From: Pseudomonas hydrolytica
GTDB taxonomy: Bacteria > Pseudomonadota > Gammaproteobacteria > Pseudomonadales > Pseudomonadaceae
Reading direction: 5' to 3'
DNA: 64,000 nucleotides
NCBI RefSeq assembly: GCF_021495345.1
Contig: NZ_CP099397.1
Location: 3,906,001 to 3,970,000 of the forward strand
Every line of letters begins with the position of its first letter. The stretch's first letter is position 1. Shown piece by piece: positions 52,080 to 60,828 of this stretch. A program made the translations under genes and the position numbers. Under the pieces are notes generated by a model. It was not told the DNA's origin. It did not search any database and saw only the letters and a list, made by a program, of their open reading frames with translations.

Positions 52080-53119
52080 TGAGCGAACAGACGCCCGATA
52101 GCGAAAACACCCCGGTCAGCGACGCCCCGGCGGCGGTGCCCCCAAGCAACCCGCAGGCGCAACAACGTCAGCGCGCCAGCGCCCTGGCCCAGGCCCTGCG
52201 GGCCGAGCTGCGCAAGGCGGTGGTCGGTCAGAGCGCGGTCATCGATGACGTGCTGACCGCCCTGATCGCCGGCGGCCATGTGCTGGTCGAGGGCGTGCCG
52301 GGCCTCGGCAAGACCCTGCTGGTACGTGCCCTGGCCCGCTGCTTCGGCGGCGAGTTCGCACGCATCCAGTTCACCCCGGACCTGATGCCCAGCGACGTCA
52401 CCGGCCACGCCGTGTACGACATGCAGAGCGAGCAGTTCAAGCTGCGCAAGGGGCCGGTGTTCACCAACCTGCTGCTGGCCGACGAAATCAACCGTGCCCC
52501 GGCCAAGACCCAGGCCGCCCTGCTGGAAGTGATGCAGGAGCGCCAGGTGACCCTGGAAGGTCGCGCTCTGGCCGTGCCGCTGCCCTTCATGGTGCTGGCC
52601 ACCATGAACCCCATCGAACAGGAAGGCACCTACCCGCTGCCGGAAGCCGAGCTTGACCGCTTCATGCTCAAGCTGCGCATGGACTATCCGGCGCAGGACG
52701 AAGAGCTGAGCATGGTGCGCCAGGTGACCCGCTCGGCCAAGGCCGACATGCTCGAAGTCAGCCCGCTGCGCACCCTGCTGCAGGCCAAGGACGTGCTCGC
52801 CCTGCAGAAGATCGCCAGCGACCTGGCGCTGGACGACCAGGTGCTCGACTACGCCGTGCGCCTGGCCCGTGCCACCCGCAGCTGGCCGGGCCTGGCCATG
52901 GGGGCGGGGCCGCGTGCCTCCATCGCCCTGGTACGCGGCGCCCGCGCTCGCGCCCTGCTGCGCGGCGGCGACTTCGTTCTGCCCGACGACATCAAGGGCT
53001 GTGCCCTGGCCGTGCTGCGCCACCGCGTGCGCCTGGCACCGGAGCTGGACATCGAAGGCCTGTCGGTGGATCAGGTACTGCAACAGCTGCTCGATCAGGT
53101 GCCGGCTCCGCGTCTATGA
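52076..53119 (+). CDS. MoxR family AAA+ ATPase
   Basis: A 347-residue AAA+ chaperone-like ATPase. Walker A is EGVPGLGKTLLVRALA, Walker B is LLLADEINRAPAKTQAALLEVMQERQVTLEG, sensor 1 is VLATMNPIEQEGTYPLPEAELDRFMLKL, and the lid carries sensor 2 (AGPRASIALVRGARARAL). MoxR proteins help to assemble or mature membrane or metal-enzyme complexes, usually with DUF58/VWA partners, which follow here. Starts at ATG 52076, overlapping DUF4350 (ATGA). Confidence 0.95.
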   Translation: MMSEQTPDSENTPVSDAPAAVPPSNPQAQQRQRASALAQALRAELRKAVVGQSAVIDDVLTALIAGGHVLVEGVPGLGKTLLVRALARCFGGEFARIQFTPDLMPSDVTGHAVYDMQSEQFKLRKGPVFTNLLLADEINRAPAKTQAALLEVMQERQVTLEGRALAVPLPFMVLATMNPIEQEGTYPLPEAELDRFMLKLRMDYPAQDEELSMVRQVTRSAKADMLEVSPLRTLLQAKDVLALQKIASDLALDDQVLDYAVRLARATRSWPGLAMGAGPRASIALVRGARARALLRGGDFVLPDDIKGCALAVLRHRVRLAPELDIEGLSVDQVLQQLLDQVPAPRL

Positions 53120-54447
53120 AACCCTCGCGCCTGCTCCTCGGGCTGCTGAGCGGCCTGTTCGCCGCCGCCGTACTGCTCGGCGCCCTGCCCCTGCTCGGCG
53201 TGCGCCTGGCCGACAGCCTGATGCCGATGGCCTGGGGGCTGTTGCTGGCCGTGCTGCTGGTGGCAACGGTGGATGCCCTGTGGTTGCGCCGCCTGCCCTC
53301 GCCACGCCTCGAGCGCACGCTGCCCGGTAACCTGCCGCTGGGCCGCTGGAGCGAGGTGCAGCTGACCGCGCATCACGAATACGCCCAGGCCCTGCATATC
53401 GAGGTCTTCGACCATGTGCCGGAAGGCATGGAGTTCGAGCTCCTGCCGCAGCGTATCGCCCTGCGCCCCGGCCAGCAGACGCGCATCACCTATCGCCTCA
53501 AGCCACTGGTGCGCGGACATTTTCTCTTCGAGCGCTGCGAACTGCTGCTGCCCAGCCCGCTGCGCCTATGGCAGGCCAGGCGCCTGCTGGAGCTGGCCGA
53601 CGAGAGCCGCGTATACCCCGATTTCGCCCGTCTCTACGGAGCCCAGCTCAAGGCAGTGGACGACTGGCTCAGCCAGCTGGGCGTACGCCAGCGCCCACGC
53701 CGCGGCCTGGGCCTGGAGTTTCATCAGCTGCGCGAATTCCGTGATGGCGACACCCTGCGCCAGATCGACTGGAAGGCCACGGCGCGCAAGCGCACCCCCA
53801 TCGCCCGCGAATATCAGGACGAACGCGATCAGCAGATCGTCTTCCTGCTCGACTGCGGTCGGCGCATGCGCAGCCAGGACGACGAGCTGTCGCACTTCGA
53901 CCACGCCCTCAACGCCTGCCTGCTGCTCAGTTACGTCGCGCTGCGCCAGGGCGACGCGGTGGGCCTGGCCACCTTCGCCGGCAACCAGTCGCGCTATCTG
54001 GCGCCGGTCAAGGGCCCCGCTCAGCTCAACGTGCTGCTCAATGCCGTCTACGACCTCGAGACAAGCCAGCAACCGGCCGACTTCAGCGCCGCCGCCGACC
54101 TGCTGCTGGCCCGTCAGCGCCGCCGTTCGCTGGTGGTGCTGGTGACCAATCTGCGCGACGAAGACGATCAGGATCTGCTCACCGCGGTGCGGCGCCTGTC
54201 GCGCCAGCACCGGGTGCTGATCGCCAGCCTGCGCGAGGAAGCGCTGGACCGCCTGCGCCATACGCCGGTGGAGCAGTTCGACCAGGCCCTGGCCTATTGC
54301 GGCACGCTGGACTACCTCAATGCCCGCGCCGAACTGCACGAACGCCTTGCCGCGCAGAGCGTTCCGGTACTCGACGCACGCCCCGGCGAGCTGGGGCCGG
54401 AGCTGGTCAGCAGCTACCTCGCCTGGAAGAAAGCCGGAGCACTCTGA
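53116..54447 (+). CDS. DUF58 domain protein (VWA-like partner of MoxR)
   Basis: A 443-residue protein with two N-terminal spans (about 5-27 and 35-50), a beta-rich region, and the DUF58/VWA-like domain marked by EFHQLREFRDGDTLRQIDWKATARKRTPIAREYQDERDQQIVFLLDCGRRM. Overlaps moxR as ATGA. Last gene of the six-gene coupled operon. Confidence 0.93.
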   Translation: MKPSRLLLGLLSGLFAAAVLLGALPLLGVRLADSLMPMAWGLLLAVLLVATVDALWLRRLPSPRLERTLPGNLPLGRWSEVQLTAHHEYAQALHIEVFDHVPEGMEFELLPQRIALRPGQQTRITYRLKPLVRGHFLFERCELLLPSPLRLWQARRLLELADESRVYPDFARLYGAQLKAVDDWLSQLGVRQRPRRGLGLEFHQLREFRDGDTLRQIDWKATARKRTPIAREYQDERDQQIVFLLDCGRRMRSQDDELSHFDHALNACLLLSYVALRQGDAVGLATFAGNQSRYLAPVKGPAQLNVLLNAVYDLETSQQPADFSAAADLLLARQRRRSLVVLVTNLRDEDDQDLLTAVRRLSRQHRVLIASLREEALDRLRHTPVEQFDQALAYCGTLDYLNARAELHERLAAQSVPVLDARPGELGPELVSSYLAWKKAGAL

Positions 54448-54654
54448 GGCAACTGGCGCCGCGGCAGGTTGTCGAAGCAACGGAAGCAAAGGCCCTGGCA
54501 TCGGCTTTCCCACACAGACGTTGCGTGGTTATGGCCGAGGCCGGGTGCTATGATCCGGAACTCGCGGCGCAAAGAGTACAAACTCCACGCCGCCCACAGG
54601 CCGCCCGTGATCGGCCTCGCGCATACCGCACACGACCTGAGTAGGAGATAGACC

Positions 54655-55236
54655 ATGGCTTTCGAACTGCCGCCGCTGCCTTACGAAAAGAACGCCCTCG
54701 AGCCGCACATTTCCGCCGAGACCCTGGAATACCACCACGACAAGCACCACAACACCTACGTGGTGAACCTGAACAACCTGGTGCCGGGCACCGAGTTCGA
54801 AGGCAAGAGCCTGGAAGAAATCGTCAAGACTTCCTCGGGCGGCATCTTCAACAACGCCGCTCAGGTGTGGAACCACACCTTCTACTGGAACTGCCTGTCG
54901 CCCAACGGCGGTGGCCAGCCCACCGGCGCCCTGGCTGACGCCATCAACGCAGCCTTCGGCTCCTTCGACAAGTTCAAGGAAGAGTTCAGCAAGGTCTCCA
55001 TCGGCACCTTCGGCTCCGGCTGGGGCTGGCTGGTGAAGAAGGCCGACGGCTCCCTGGCCCTGGCCAGCACCATCGGTGCCGGCTGCCCGCTGACCTCCGG
55101 CGACACCCCGCTGCTGACCTGCGACGTCTGGGAACACGCCTACTACATCGACTACCGCAACCTGCGTCCGAAGTACGTCGAGGCGTTCTGGAACCTGGTC
55201 AACTGGGACTTCGTCGCCCAGAACTACGCCGCCTGA
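54655..55236 (+). CDS. sodB: superoxide dismutase, iron type
   Basis: Converts superoxide to hydrogen peroxide and oxygen in the cytoplasm. The 193-residue protein has the iron ligands in [13 protein letters not shown] (His), [13 protein letters not shown] (His) and [14 protein letters not shown] (Asp, His), and the FGSGWGWLV core. Length and sequence fit Fe-SOD rather than MnSOD. The 207 bases upstream hold no gene. Terminator follows. Neighbour of bifA as in P. aeruginosa. Confidence 0.97.
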   Translation: MAFELPPLPYEKNALEPHISAETLEYHHDKHHNTYVVNLNNLVPGTEFEGKSLEEIVKTSSGGIFNNAAQVWNHTFYWNCLSPNGGGQPTGALADAINAAFGSFDKFKEEFSKVSIGTFGSGWGWLVKKADGSLALASTIGAGCPLTSGDTPLLTCDVWEHAYYIDYRNLRPKYVEAFWNLVNWDFVAQNYAA

Positions 55237-55257
55237 TTCCAGGCTGCGTAACCCGAG

Positions 55258-55283
55258 AACCCGGCCCCTGCGGCCGGGTTTTT
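55258..55283 (+). terminator. sodB terminator
   Basis: AACCCGGCC (55258-55266), loop CCTGC, GGCCGGGTT (55272-55280) and TTT. Strong intrinsic terminator. Confidence 0.92.
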
Positions 55284-55520
55284 CGTTTTCGGCCCTTGCC
55301 GATCGAGGCACGCGCGCCGGGGCGCCGAACGGTATTCAAGTCCGGCAAGAGCGCACCGATACAGAGCATGGCTTTCGCCAAAATAGATCGATCCGCAACA
55401 TGAGCGCGTCAATGGCAATGAAAAAGTGCCAGCAACCATGATGGCCCTTTGACGGCTAGAGCGAGATTGCCAATACTCTCGTCTGACTGCCGCTGTAAGC
55501 ACCGATACAAGGAACTGCCT

Positions 55521-57584
55521 TTGAAGCTGGAATTGAAAAACAGCTTGTCGCTCAAGTTACTCCGCGTGGTGCTGCTGTCGGCGCTGGTGGTCGGGGTAGT
55601 ACTGAGCTGCGCACAGATCGTCTTCGATGCCTACAAGACGCGGCAGGCGGTAGCCAACGATGCCCAGCGCATCCTCGGCATGTTCCGCGACCCCTCGACC
55701 CAGGCGGTATACAGCCTGGATCGCGAAATGGGCATGCAGGTCATCGAGGGGTTGTTCCAGCACGAGTCGGTGCGCTATGCGGCCATCGGCCATCCCAACG
55801 AGCCGATGCTGGCGGAAAAATCGCGCGAACTGGTACAGATCGCGACCCGCTGGCTGACCGATCCGATTCTCGGCCAGGAGCAGCAGTTTTCCACCAAACT
55901 GGTTGGCCGTGGTCCCTACAGCGAGTATTACGGCGACCTCAACATCACCCTGGACACCGCGCCCTACGGCGAGAGTTTCGTCACCAACTCGGTGATCATC
56001 TTCGTCTCCGGCGTGCTGCGCGCCATGGCCATGGCCCTGGTGCTGTACCTGGTCTACCACTGGCTGCTGACCAAGCCGCTGTCGAAGATCATCGAGCACC
56101 TGACCAGCATCAACCCGGACCGCCCCAGCGAACACAAGCTGCCCATGCTCAAGGGCAACGAGAAGAACGAGCTGGGCCTGTGGATCAACACCGCCAACCA
56201 GCTTCTCGCCTCCATCGAGCGTAACACCCACCTGCGCCGCGAAGCGGAGAACAGCCTGCTGCGCATGGCCCAGTACGACTTCCTCACCGGCCTGCCCAAC
56301 CGCCAGCAGCTGCAGCAGCAACTCGACCAGATTCTTGAAGACGCCGGCCGCCTGCAGCGCCGCGTCGCCGTGCTCTGCGTTGGCCTGGACGACTTCAAGG
56401 GCATCAACGAACAGTTCAGCTACCAGAGCGGCGATCAGTTGTTGCTGGCGCTGTCCGACCGCCTGCGCAGCCACAGCGGCCGCCTCGGCGCCCTGGCCCG
56501 CCTGGGCGGCGACCAGTTCGCCCTGGTCCAGGCCGATATCGAGCAGCCTTACGAAGCGGCCGAACTGGCGCAGAGCGTGCTGGACGATCTGGAGCTGCCG
56601 TTCCTGCTCGATCATCAGGAAGTGCGCCTGCGCGCGACCATCGGCATCACCCTGTTCCCCGAGGATGGCGACAGCACCGAAAAGCTGCTGCAGAAAGCCG
56701 AACAGACCATGACCCTGGCCAAGAGCCGCTCGCGCAACCGTTACCAGTTCTATATCGCCAGCGTCGACAGCGAGATGCGTCGTCGCCGCGAACTGGAGAA
56801 GGACCTGCGCGACGCCCTGGCCCTGAATCAGCTGCATCTGGTCTATCAGCCGCAGGTGGACTACCGCGATCACCGCGTGGTCGGCGTCGAGGCCCTGCTG
56901 CGCTGGCAGCACCCGCAGCACGGTTTCGTCGCGCCCGACCTGTTCATCCCGCTGGCGGAACAGAACGGCACCATCATCCCCATCGGCGAGTGGATTCTCG
57001 ATCAGACCTGCCGCCAGCTGCGCGAATGGCACGATCAGGGATTCACCGACCTGCGCATGGCCATCAACCTGTCCACCGTGCAGCTGCACCACGCCGAGCT
57101 GCCGCGGGTGGTCAACAACCTGATGCAGGTCTACCGTCTGCCGCCCAGAAGCCTGGAGCTGGAGGTCACCGAAACCGGCCTGATGGAAGACATCAGCACC
57201 GCCGCCCAGCACCTGCTGAGCCTACGCCGCTCCGGGGCCCTGATCGCCATCGATGACTTCGGTACCGGCTACTCGTCGCTGAGCTATCTCAAGAGCCTGC
57301 CGCTGGACAAGATCAAGATCGACAAGAGCTTCGTGCAGGACCTGCTGGAGGACGAGGACGATGCCACCATCGTTCGCGCCATCATTCAGCTGGGCAAGAG
57401 CCTGGGTATGCAGGTCATCGCCGAAGGCGTGGAGACCGTCGAGCAGGAAGCCTACATCATCGCCCAGGGCTGTCATGAGGGTCAGGGCTACCTGTACAGC
57501 AAGCCGCTACCGGCGCGCGAGCTGACCTTGTTCCTCAAGCAGGCCCGCCGCCTCAGTGCCGCGGCCAACCCCGCCACGCTCTGA
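55521..57584 (+). CDS. bifA: c-di-GMP phosphodiesterase BifA (degenerate GGDEF + EAL)
   Basis: A 687-residue inner-membrane enzyme that breaks down c-di-GMP. A periplasmic sensor region lies between two spans (about 12-33 and 157-182), a HAMP-like linker follows, then a degenerate GGDQF (329-333) and an intact EAL domain (EAL at 457-459, with NLSTVQL, DDFGTGYSSLSYLKSLPLDKIKIDKSFV). GGDQF is the form known in P. aeruginosa BifA, where it may regulate the EAL domain. The start is TTG at 55521 with AAGGA seven bases upstream, giving the BifA N-terminus MKLELKNSLS. Opposes the diguanylate cyclase at 1.7 kb. Confidence 0.94.
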   Translation: MKLELKNSLSLKLLRVVLLSALVVGVVLSCAQIVFDAYKTRQAVANDAQRILGMFRDPSTQAVYSLDREMGMQVIEGLFQHESVRYAAIGHPNEPMLAEKSRELVQIATRWLTDPILGQEQQFSTKLVGRGPYSEYYGDLNITLDTAPYGESFVTNSVIIFVSGVLRAMAMALVLYLVYHWLLTKPLSKIIEHLTSINPDRPSEHKLPMLKGNEKNELGLWINTANQLLASIERNTHLRREAENSLLRMAQYDFLTGLPNRQQLQQQLDQILEDAGRLQRRVAVLCVGLDDFKGINEQFSYQSGDQLLLALSDRLRSHSGRLGALARLGGDQFALVQADIEQPYEAAELAQSVLDDLELPFLLDHQEVRLRATIGITLFPEDGDSTEKLLQKAEQTMTLAKSRSRNRYQFYIASVDSEMRRRRELEKDLRDALALNQLHLVYQPQVDYRDHRVVGVEALLRWQHPQHGFVAPDLFIPLAEQNGTIIPIGEWILDQTCRQLREWHDQGFTDLRMAINLSTVQLHHAELPRVVNNLMQVYRLPPRSLELEVTETGLMEDISTAAQHLLSLRRSGALIAIDDFGTGYSSLSYLKSLPLDKIKIDKSFVQDLLEDEDDATIVRAIIQLGKSLGMQVIAEGVETVEQEAYIIAQGCHEGQGYLYSKPLPARELTLFLKQARRLSAAANPATL

Positions 57585-57589
57585 ACGCA

Positions 57590-57606
57590 AGCCCGCCTGG
57601 CGGGCT
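57590..57606 (+). terminator. short hairpin after bifA
   Basis: AGCCCG and CGGGCT around CCTGG, without a T tract; a possible weak terminator. Confidence 0.4.
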
Positions 57607-57612
57607 CGGCGC

Positions 57613-57634
57613 CGTAGGGTGCGCCGTGCGCACC
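57613..57634. repeat. dispersed GTAGGGTGCGCC-type intergenic repeat, copy 5
   Basis: CGTAGGGTGCGCCGTGCGCACC, the most regular copy in the window, with a perfect GGTGCGC/GCGCACC palindrome. Lies in the gap between bifA and the GIDE gene. Confidence 0.7.
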
Positions 57635-57706
57635 CACCTCGCAGCCTGGATTGGGTGCAGCGATACCCCGGAAAACAAACCGTCACCGCTGCGCGACAGC
57701 CTGCAG

Positions 57707-57734
57707 GGTGGAAAACCGCGAAGCGTTTTCCACC
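57707..57734. repeat. REP-like inverted repeat
   Basis: GGTGGAAAAC (57707-57716) and GTTTTCCACC (57725-57734) around CGCGAAGC. Similar to GTGGAAAAC-type hairpins common in Pseudomonas gaps. Confidence 0.6.
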
Positions 57735-57745
57735 ACGCCCCACTT

Positions 57746-58651
57746 TCAGAAATGCCGAATCCCGAGTAGCCAGGCAGTGGCCAGCGCGCCGACCAGGCAC
57801 AACAGCGCAGCGCCTGCCGCCTGCCAGTAGAACCCCCGCGCCAACTCGTCCTCCCCGGCATTGGAAAGAATGAACGGGCGCGACTCCCCCGGTTTGCTCA
57901 TCTTGTGCTGCGCGGGCTCCGCACTGCTGCGCCGGTGCCGGTGCTCGGCCTCGAGCTGGGCAGCCAGGCGTACACGATTCCATTCCCGATCATCCAGCTC
58001 ACCGTTGCCGTCGCTGTCGAAACGCCGCAGCAACCCGGCATAGTCGCTTTTCCACTCCCGAATCACCTGACCCTGGGCACTGGGCAGGTCCAGCCCCTGA
58101 TGACTGCTACCGGAAGTGCGAAAGTCGCCGATGGCATAGAGCGGCTGGCCGACATGAAAGCGCTCCTCGGTGTAGCGATAACGCGTGCTGCTGGTCAGAA
58201 AGCTCAGCAGCCCGGTCTTCTCCATACCCAGCGGATGACGCAGAGTGCCCTGCCAGATTTCGCGTATCGCGGGTCGAACCTCCGCGCCGCGCGGGTCGAT
58301 CAGGCAATCCCCGGTGCCATCGGAGAGGCGCAGCAAGGCATCGCTGCTGCCGCTTTCGATCACCCGCCAGGAGCGCTTCTTGCCGCTGGAGCGGTATTCC
58401 TCGATGCGAAAGCGCCACCACACGCAGGGCGTGTTGGTCAGCGGGCCGCGCAAGGAACTGCCAGGGAGTTCTTCGATCATGCCGTAGAGCTCGACATAGC
58501 CCTGTGCTGCCGAGCGGATCTTCGAGGTCGGCGTATCCAGCAGGTGGCGCGCCTGCGACCAGCGTCGCAGACACCACCAACCGCCGCCCAGAAATGCGCC
58601 GAGGGCGAACGCCAGCGTCAAGAAGAAGCCGATGGGGTCGCTTTGCATCAT
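57746..58651 (-). CDS. GIDE-domain membrane protein with an EF-hand-like loop
   Basis: A 301-residue membrane protein. An N-terminal span (about 7-27), a GIDE-type domain (GYVELYGMIEELPGSSLRGPLTNTPCVWWRFRIEEYRS, GQPLYAIGDFR), a later cytoplasmic part and a C-terminal span (about 277-297). Residues 212-223 (DSDGNGELDDRE) match a canonical EF-hand loop at all ligand positions, suggesting calcium binding. Downstream partner of lemA, two bases or less after its stop; start is ATG at 58651 or 58648. In eukaryotes GIDE domains occur in MUL1 ubiquitin ligase; the RING part is absent. Confidence 0.82.
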   Translation of the reverse strand: MMQSDPIGFFLTLAFALGAFLGGGWWCLRRWSQARHLLDTPTSKIRSAAQGYVELYGMIEELPGSSLRGPLTNTPCVWWRFRIEEYRSSGKKRSWRVIESGSSDALLRLSDGTGDCLIDPRGAEVRPAIREIWQGTLRHPLGMEKTGLLSFLTSSTRYRYTEERFHVGQPLYAIGDFRTSGSSHQGLDLPSAQGQVIREWKSDYAGLLRRFDSDGNGELDDREWNRVRLAAQLEAEHRHRRSSAEPAQHKMSKPGESRPFILSNAGEDELARGFYWQAAGAALLCLVGALATAWLLGIRHF

Positions 58652-58652
58652 T

Positions 58653-59225
58653 TCAGTTGAACAGCGACTTCAGGTCGACATCCGACTTCTCCGCATCGCT
58701 GAACACCAGCAGCTCGGCGGCCTGGAAGTTGAACATGCGCGCGAGGATCACATCAGGGAATTGCTCGATGCGCACGTTGTTGAGATTGACCGCCTCGTTG
58801 TACAGCTCGCGTCGATCGGCGATGCCGTTCTCCAGGCCGCTGATGCGCTGCTGCAGGTGCTGGAAACTGTCGTTGGCCTTGAGCTCGGGATAGTTCTCGG
58901 CCAGCGCGAACAGCTGCCCCAGACCGGCACGCAGACCGCTTTCGGCCTTGCCGAGAGCGCCCACGTCATGCTGCTCACGGGCATTGGCCACGGCGCTGCG
59001 GGCGGCGATCACCCTATCCAGCGTGGTGCGCTCATGCTGCATGTACTGCTTGCAGGTCTCCACCAGCTTGGGCAGCTCATCGTGGCGCTGCTTGAGCAGC
59101 ACGTCGATGTTCGACCAGGCCTTGCTCACGCCGTGCTTGAGGCGCACCAGGCCGTTGTACAGCGACACCGCATAGGCGCCCAGCAGGACGAGGACGACGA
59201 TGAGAATCACAGCGGTCAGGCTCAT
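58653..59225 (-). CDS. LemA family protein
   Basis: A 190-residue protein with an N-terminal membrane anchor (5-25) and the LemA helical domain (YNGLVRLKHGVSKAWSNIDVLLKQRHDELPKLVETCKQYMQHE, and AENYPELKANDSFQHLQQRISGLENGIADRRELYNEAVNLNNVRIEQFPD). LemA proteins are membrane-bound coiled-coil proteins of unclear role, often with GIDE or TPM partners. Divergent from icmP. Confidence 0.93.
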   Translation of the reverse strand: MSLTAVILIVVLVLLGAYAVSLYNGLVRLKHGVSKAWSNIDVLLKQRHDELPKLVETCKQYMQHERTTLDRVIAARSAVANAREQHDVGALGKAESGLRAGLGQLFALAENYPELKANDSFQHLQQRISGLENGIADRRELYNEAVNLNNVRIEQFPDVILARMFNFQAAELLVFSDAEKSDVDLKSLFN

Positions 59226-59329
59226 GCAGTTTTCTCCATACAGAACTGCGAATCGGGTGCTGGCATTCTAGCGGCAACGAAGCGGCCGGGCAGCGATATC
59301 CCGCACAGCGGCGAATAATGGCCTTTACA

Positions 59330-59354
59330 CATAATGCGAAACATTTGCATTATG
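59330..59354. promoter_or_regulatory. Fur-box-like palindrome upstream of icmP
   Basis: CATAATGC and GCATTATG as inverted arms around GAAACATTT. Each strand contains a 19-mer with 13 of 19 matches to GATAATGATAATCATTATC, offset by six, the usual arrangement of overlapping Fur sites. It overlaps a possible TTTACA-N18-CATTAT promoter. Suggests iron repression. Confidence 0.65.
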
Positions 59355-59415
59355 TCGCGGTTTACCAGGTACACCCGCGTACCACTCATATTCAGTACAT
59401 GCAAAGGACCCCGCC

Positions 59416-60753
59416 ATGATTCGTATGCCCCTGGCTTCGGCCAGCCTGCTGGCTATTGCCATTTCTCTCGCCGGTTGCGGCGACGACAAAGCTCCCGCCA
59501 CTCAAGCCGCAGCTCCGGCGGCCAGCAGCGAGAGCACTGCAGCGGCCGGCGCGGCGCAGGTCGACGAGGCAGCGGCCAAGGCGGTGGTCAATCATTACGC
59601 CGACCTGGCGCTGGCCGTGTTCAGCGACGCTGCCAGCACCGGCAAGGCCCTGCAGAGCGCGGTCGACGCCCTGCTCGCCGACCCCAGCGAGGCCACTCTG
59701 AAGGCCGCCCGCGAAGCCTGGCTGGCTGCTCGCGTGCCTTACATGCAGACCGAAGTGTTCCGTTTCGGCAACCCGGTGGTGGACGAGTGGGAAGGCCAGC
59801 TCAACGCCTGGCCGCTGGACGAAGGCCTGATCGACTACGTCGCCGACGACTATCAGCACGCACTGGGCAACCCCGGCGCCCAGGCCAACATCATCGCCAA
59901 CACCGAGATCCAGGTCGGTGAAGACAAGATCGACGTTGCCGAGATCACCGGCGAGCTGCTGGCCAGCCTCAACGAGCTGGGCGGCTCCGAAGCCAACGTC
60001 GCCACCGGTTACCACGCCATCGAGTTCCTGCTCTGGGGCCAGGACCTCAACGGCACCAACCCGGGCGCCGGCGAACGTCCCTACACCGATTACCTGGTTG
60101 GCGAAGGCGCCACCGGCGGCCACAACGAGCGCCGTCGCACCTACCTGAAAGTCGCTACCGACCTCTTGGTCAGCGACCTCAACGACATGGTCGAGCAGTG
60201 GAAGGATGGCGTCGAAGGCAACTATCGCAGCGAGCTGGTCGCCGACTCGGGCGAGAACGGTCTGCGCAAGATGCTGTTCGGCATGGGCAGCCTGTCCCTC
60301 GGCGAGCTGGCCGGCGAGCGCATGAAGGTCGCCCTCGAAGCCAACTCCACGGAAGACGAGCACGACTGCTTCAGCGACAACACCCACAACTCGCACTTCT
60401 ATAACGGCAAGGGCATTCGCAACGTCTACCTGGGCGAGTACAAGAAGGTCGACGGCAGCACCCTGAGCGGCCCGAGCCTGTCGGAACTGGTGGCCAAGGT
60501 CGATGCCCAGGCCGATGCCAGCCTCAAGGCCGATCTGCAAGCGACCGAGGCCAAGCTGCAGGCTCTGGTCGACAGCGCCGAGAAGAACAACGTGCACTTC
60601 GACCAGCTGATCGCCGAGGACAACGCCGAAGGCCAGCAACTGGTACGCGACGCCATCGCCGCCCTGGTCAAGCAGACCGGCGCCATCGAGCAGGCCGCGG
60701 CCAAGCTGGGCATCAGCGACCTGAACCCGGACACTGCCGATCACGAGTTCTGA
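59416..60753 (+). CDS. icmP: imelysin-family lipoprotein IcmP
   Basis: A 445-residue lipoprotein (signal ends SLAGC, Cys21) of the imelysin/insulin-cleaving metalloprotease family. The GxHxxE motif is intact: Gly198, His200, Glu203 in GYHAIEFLLWG. The C-terminal half contains DLLVSDLNDMVEQW and DCFSDNTHNSHFYNGKGIRNVYLGEY, typical of the outer-membrane IcmP group. In P. aeruginosa icmP is followed by the di-haem/imelysin/DUF1513 genes; here those lie 30 kb away. Fur-like box and terminator present. Confidence 0.92.
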   Translation: MIRMPLASASLLAIAISLAGCGDDKAPATQAAAPAASSESTAAAGAAQVDEAAAKAVVNHYADLALAVFSDAASTGKALQSAVDALLADPSEATLKAAREAWLAARVPYMQTEVFRFGNPVVDEWEGQLNAWPLDEGLIDYVADDYQHALGNPGAQANIIANTEIQVGEDKIDVAEITGELLASLNELGGSEANVATGYHAIEFLLWGQDLNGTNPGAGERPYTDYLVGEGATGGHNERRRTYLKVATDLLVSDLNDMVEQWKDGVEGNYRSELVADSGENGLRKMLFGMGSLSLGELAGERMKVALEANSTEDEHDCFSDNTHNSHFYNGKGIRNVYLGEYKKVDGSTLSGPSLSELVAKVDAQADASLKADLQATEAKLQALVDSAEKNNVHFDQLIAEDNAEGQQLVRDAIAALVKQTGAIEQAAAKLGISDLNPDTADHEF

Positions 60754-60772
60754 TCGACGTAGCGGGCTGAAG

Positions 60773-60807
60773 AAGCCGGCGTCCCGATAAGGAGCGCCGG
60801 CTTTTTT
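60773..60807 (+). terminator. icmP terminator
   Basis: AAGCCGGCG (60773-60781) and CGCCGGCTT (60795-60803) with a 13-base loop and a run of six T. Confidence 0.9.
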
Positions 60808-60828
60808 GTGCCTCGTGCCTCGGTCCGC

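Noticed and set aside
55557..57212. 551-codon minus-strand frame opposite bifA
   Set aside because: Shadow frame of a GC-rich gene; the plus strand carries conserved GGDEF/EAL sequence.
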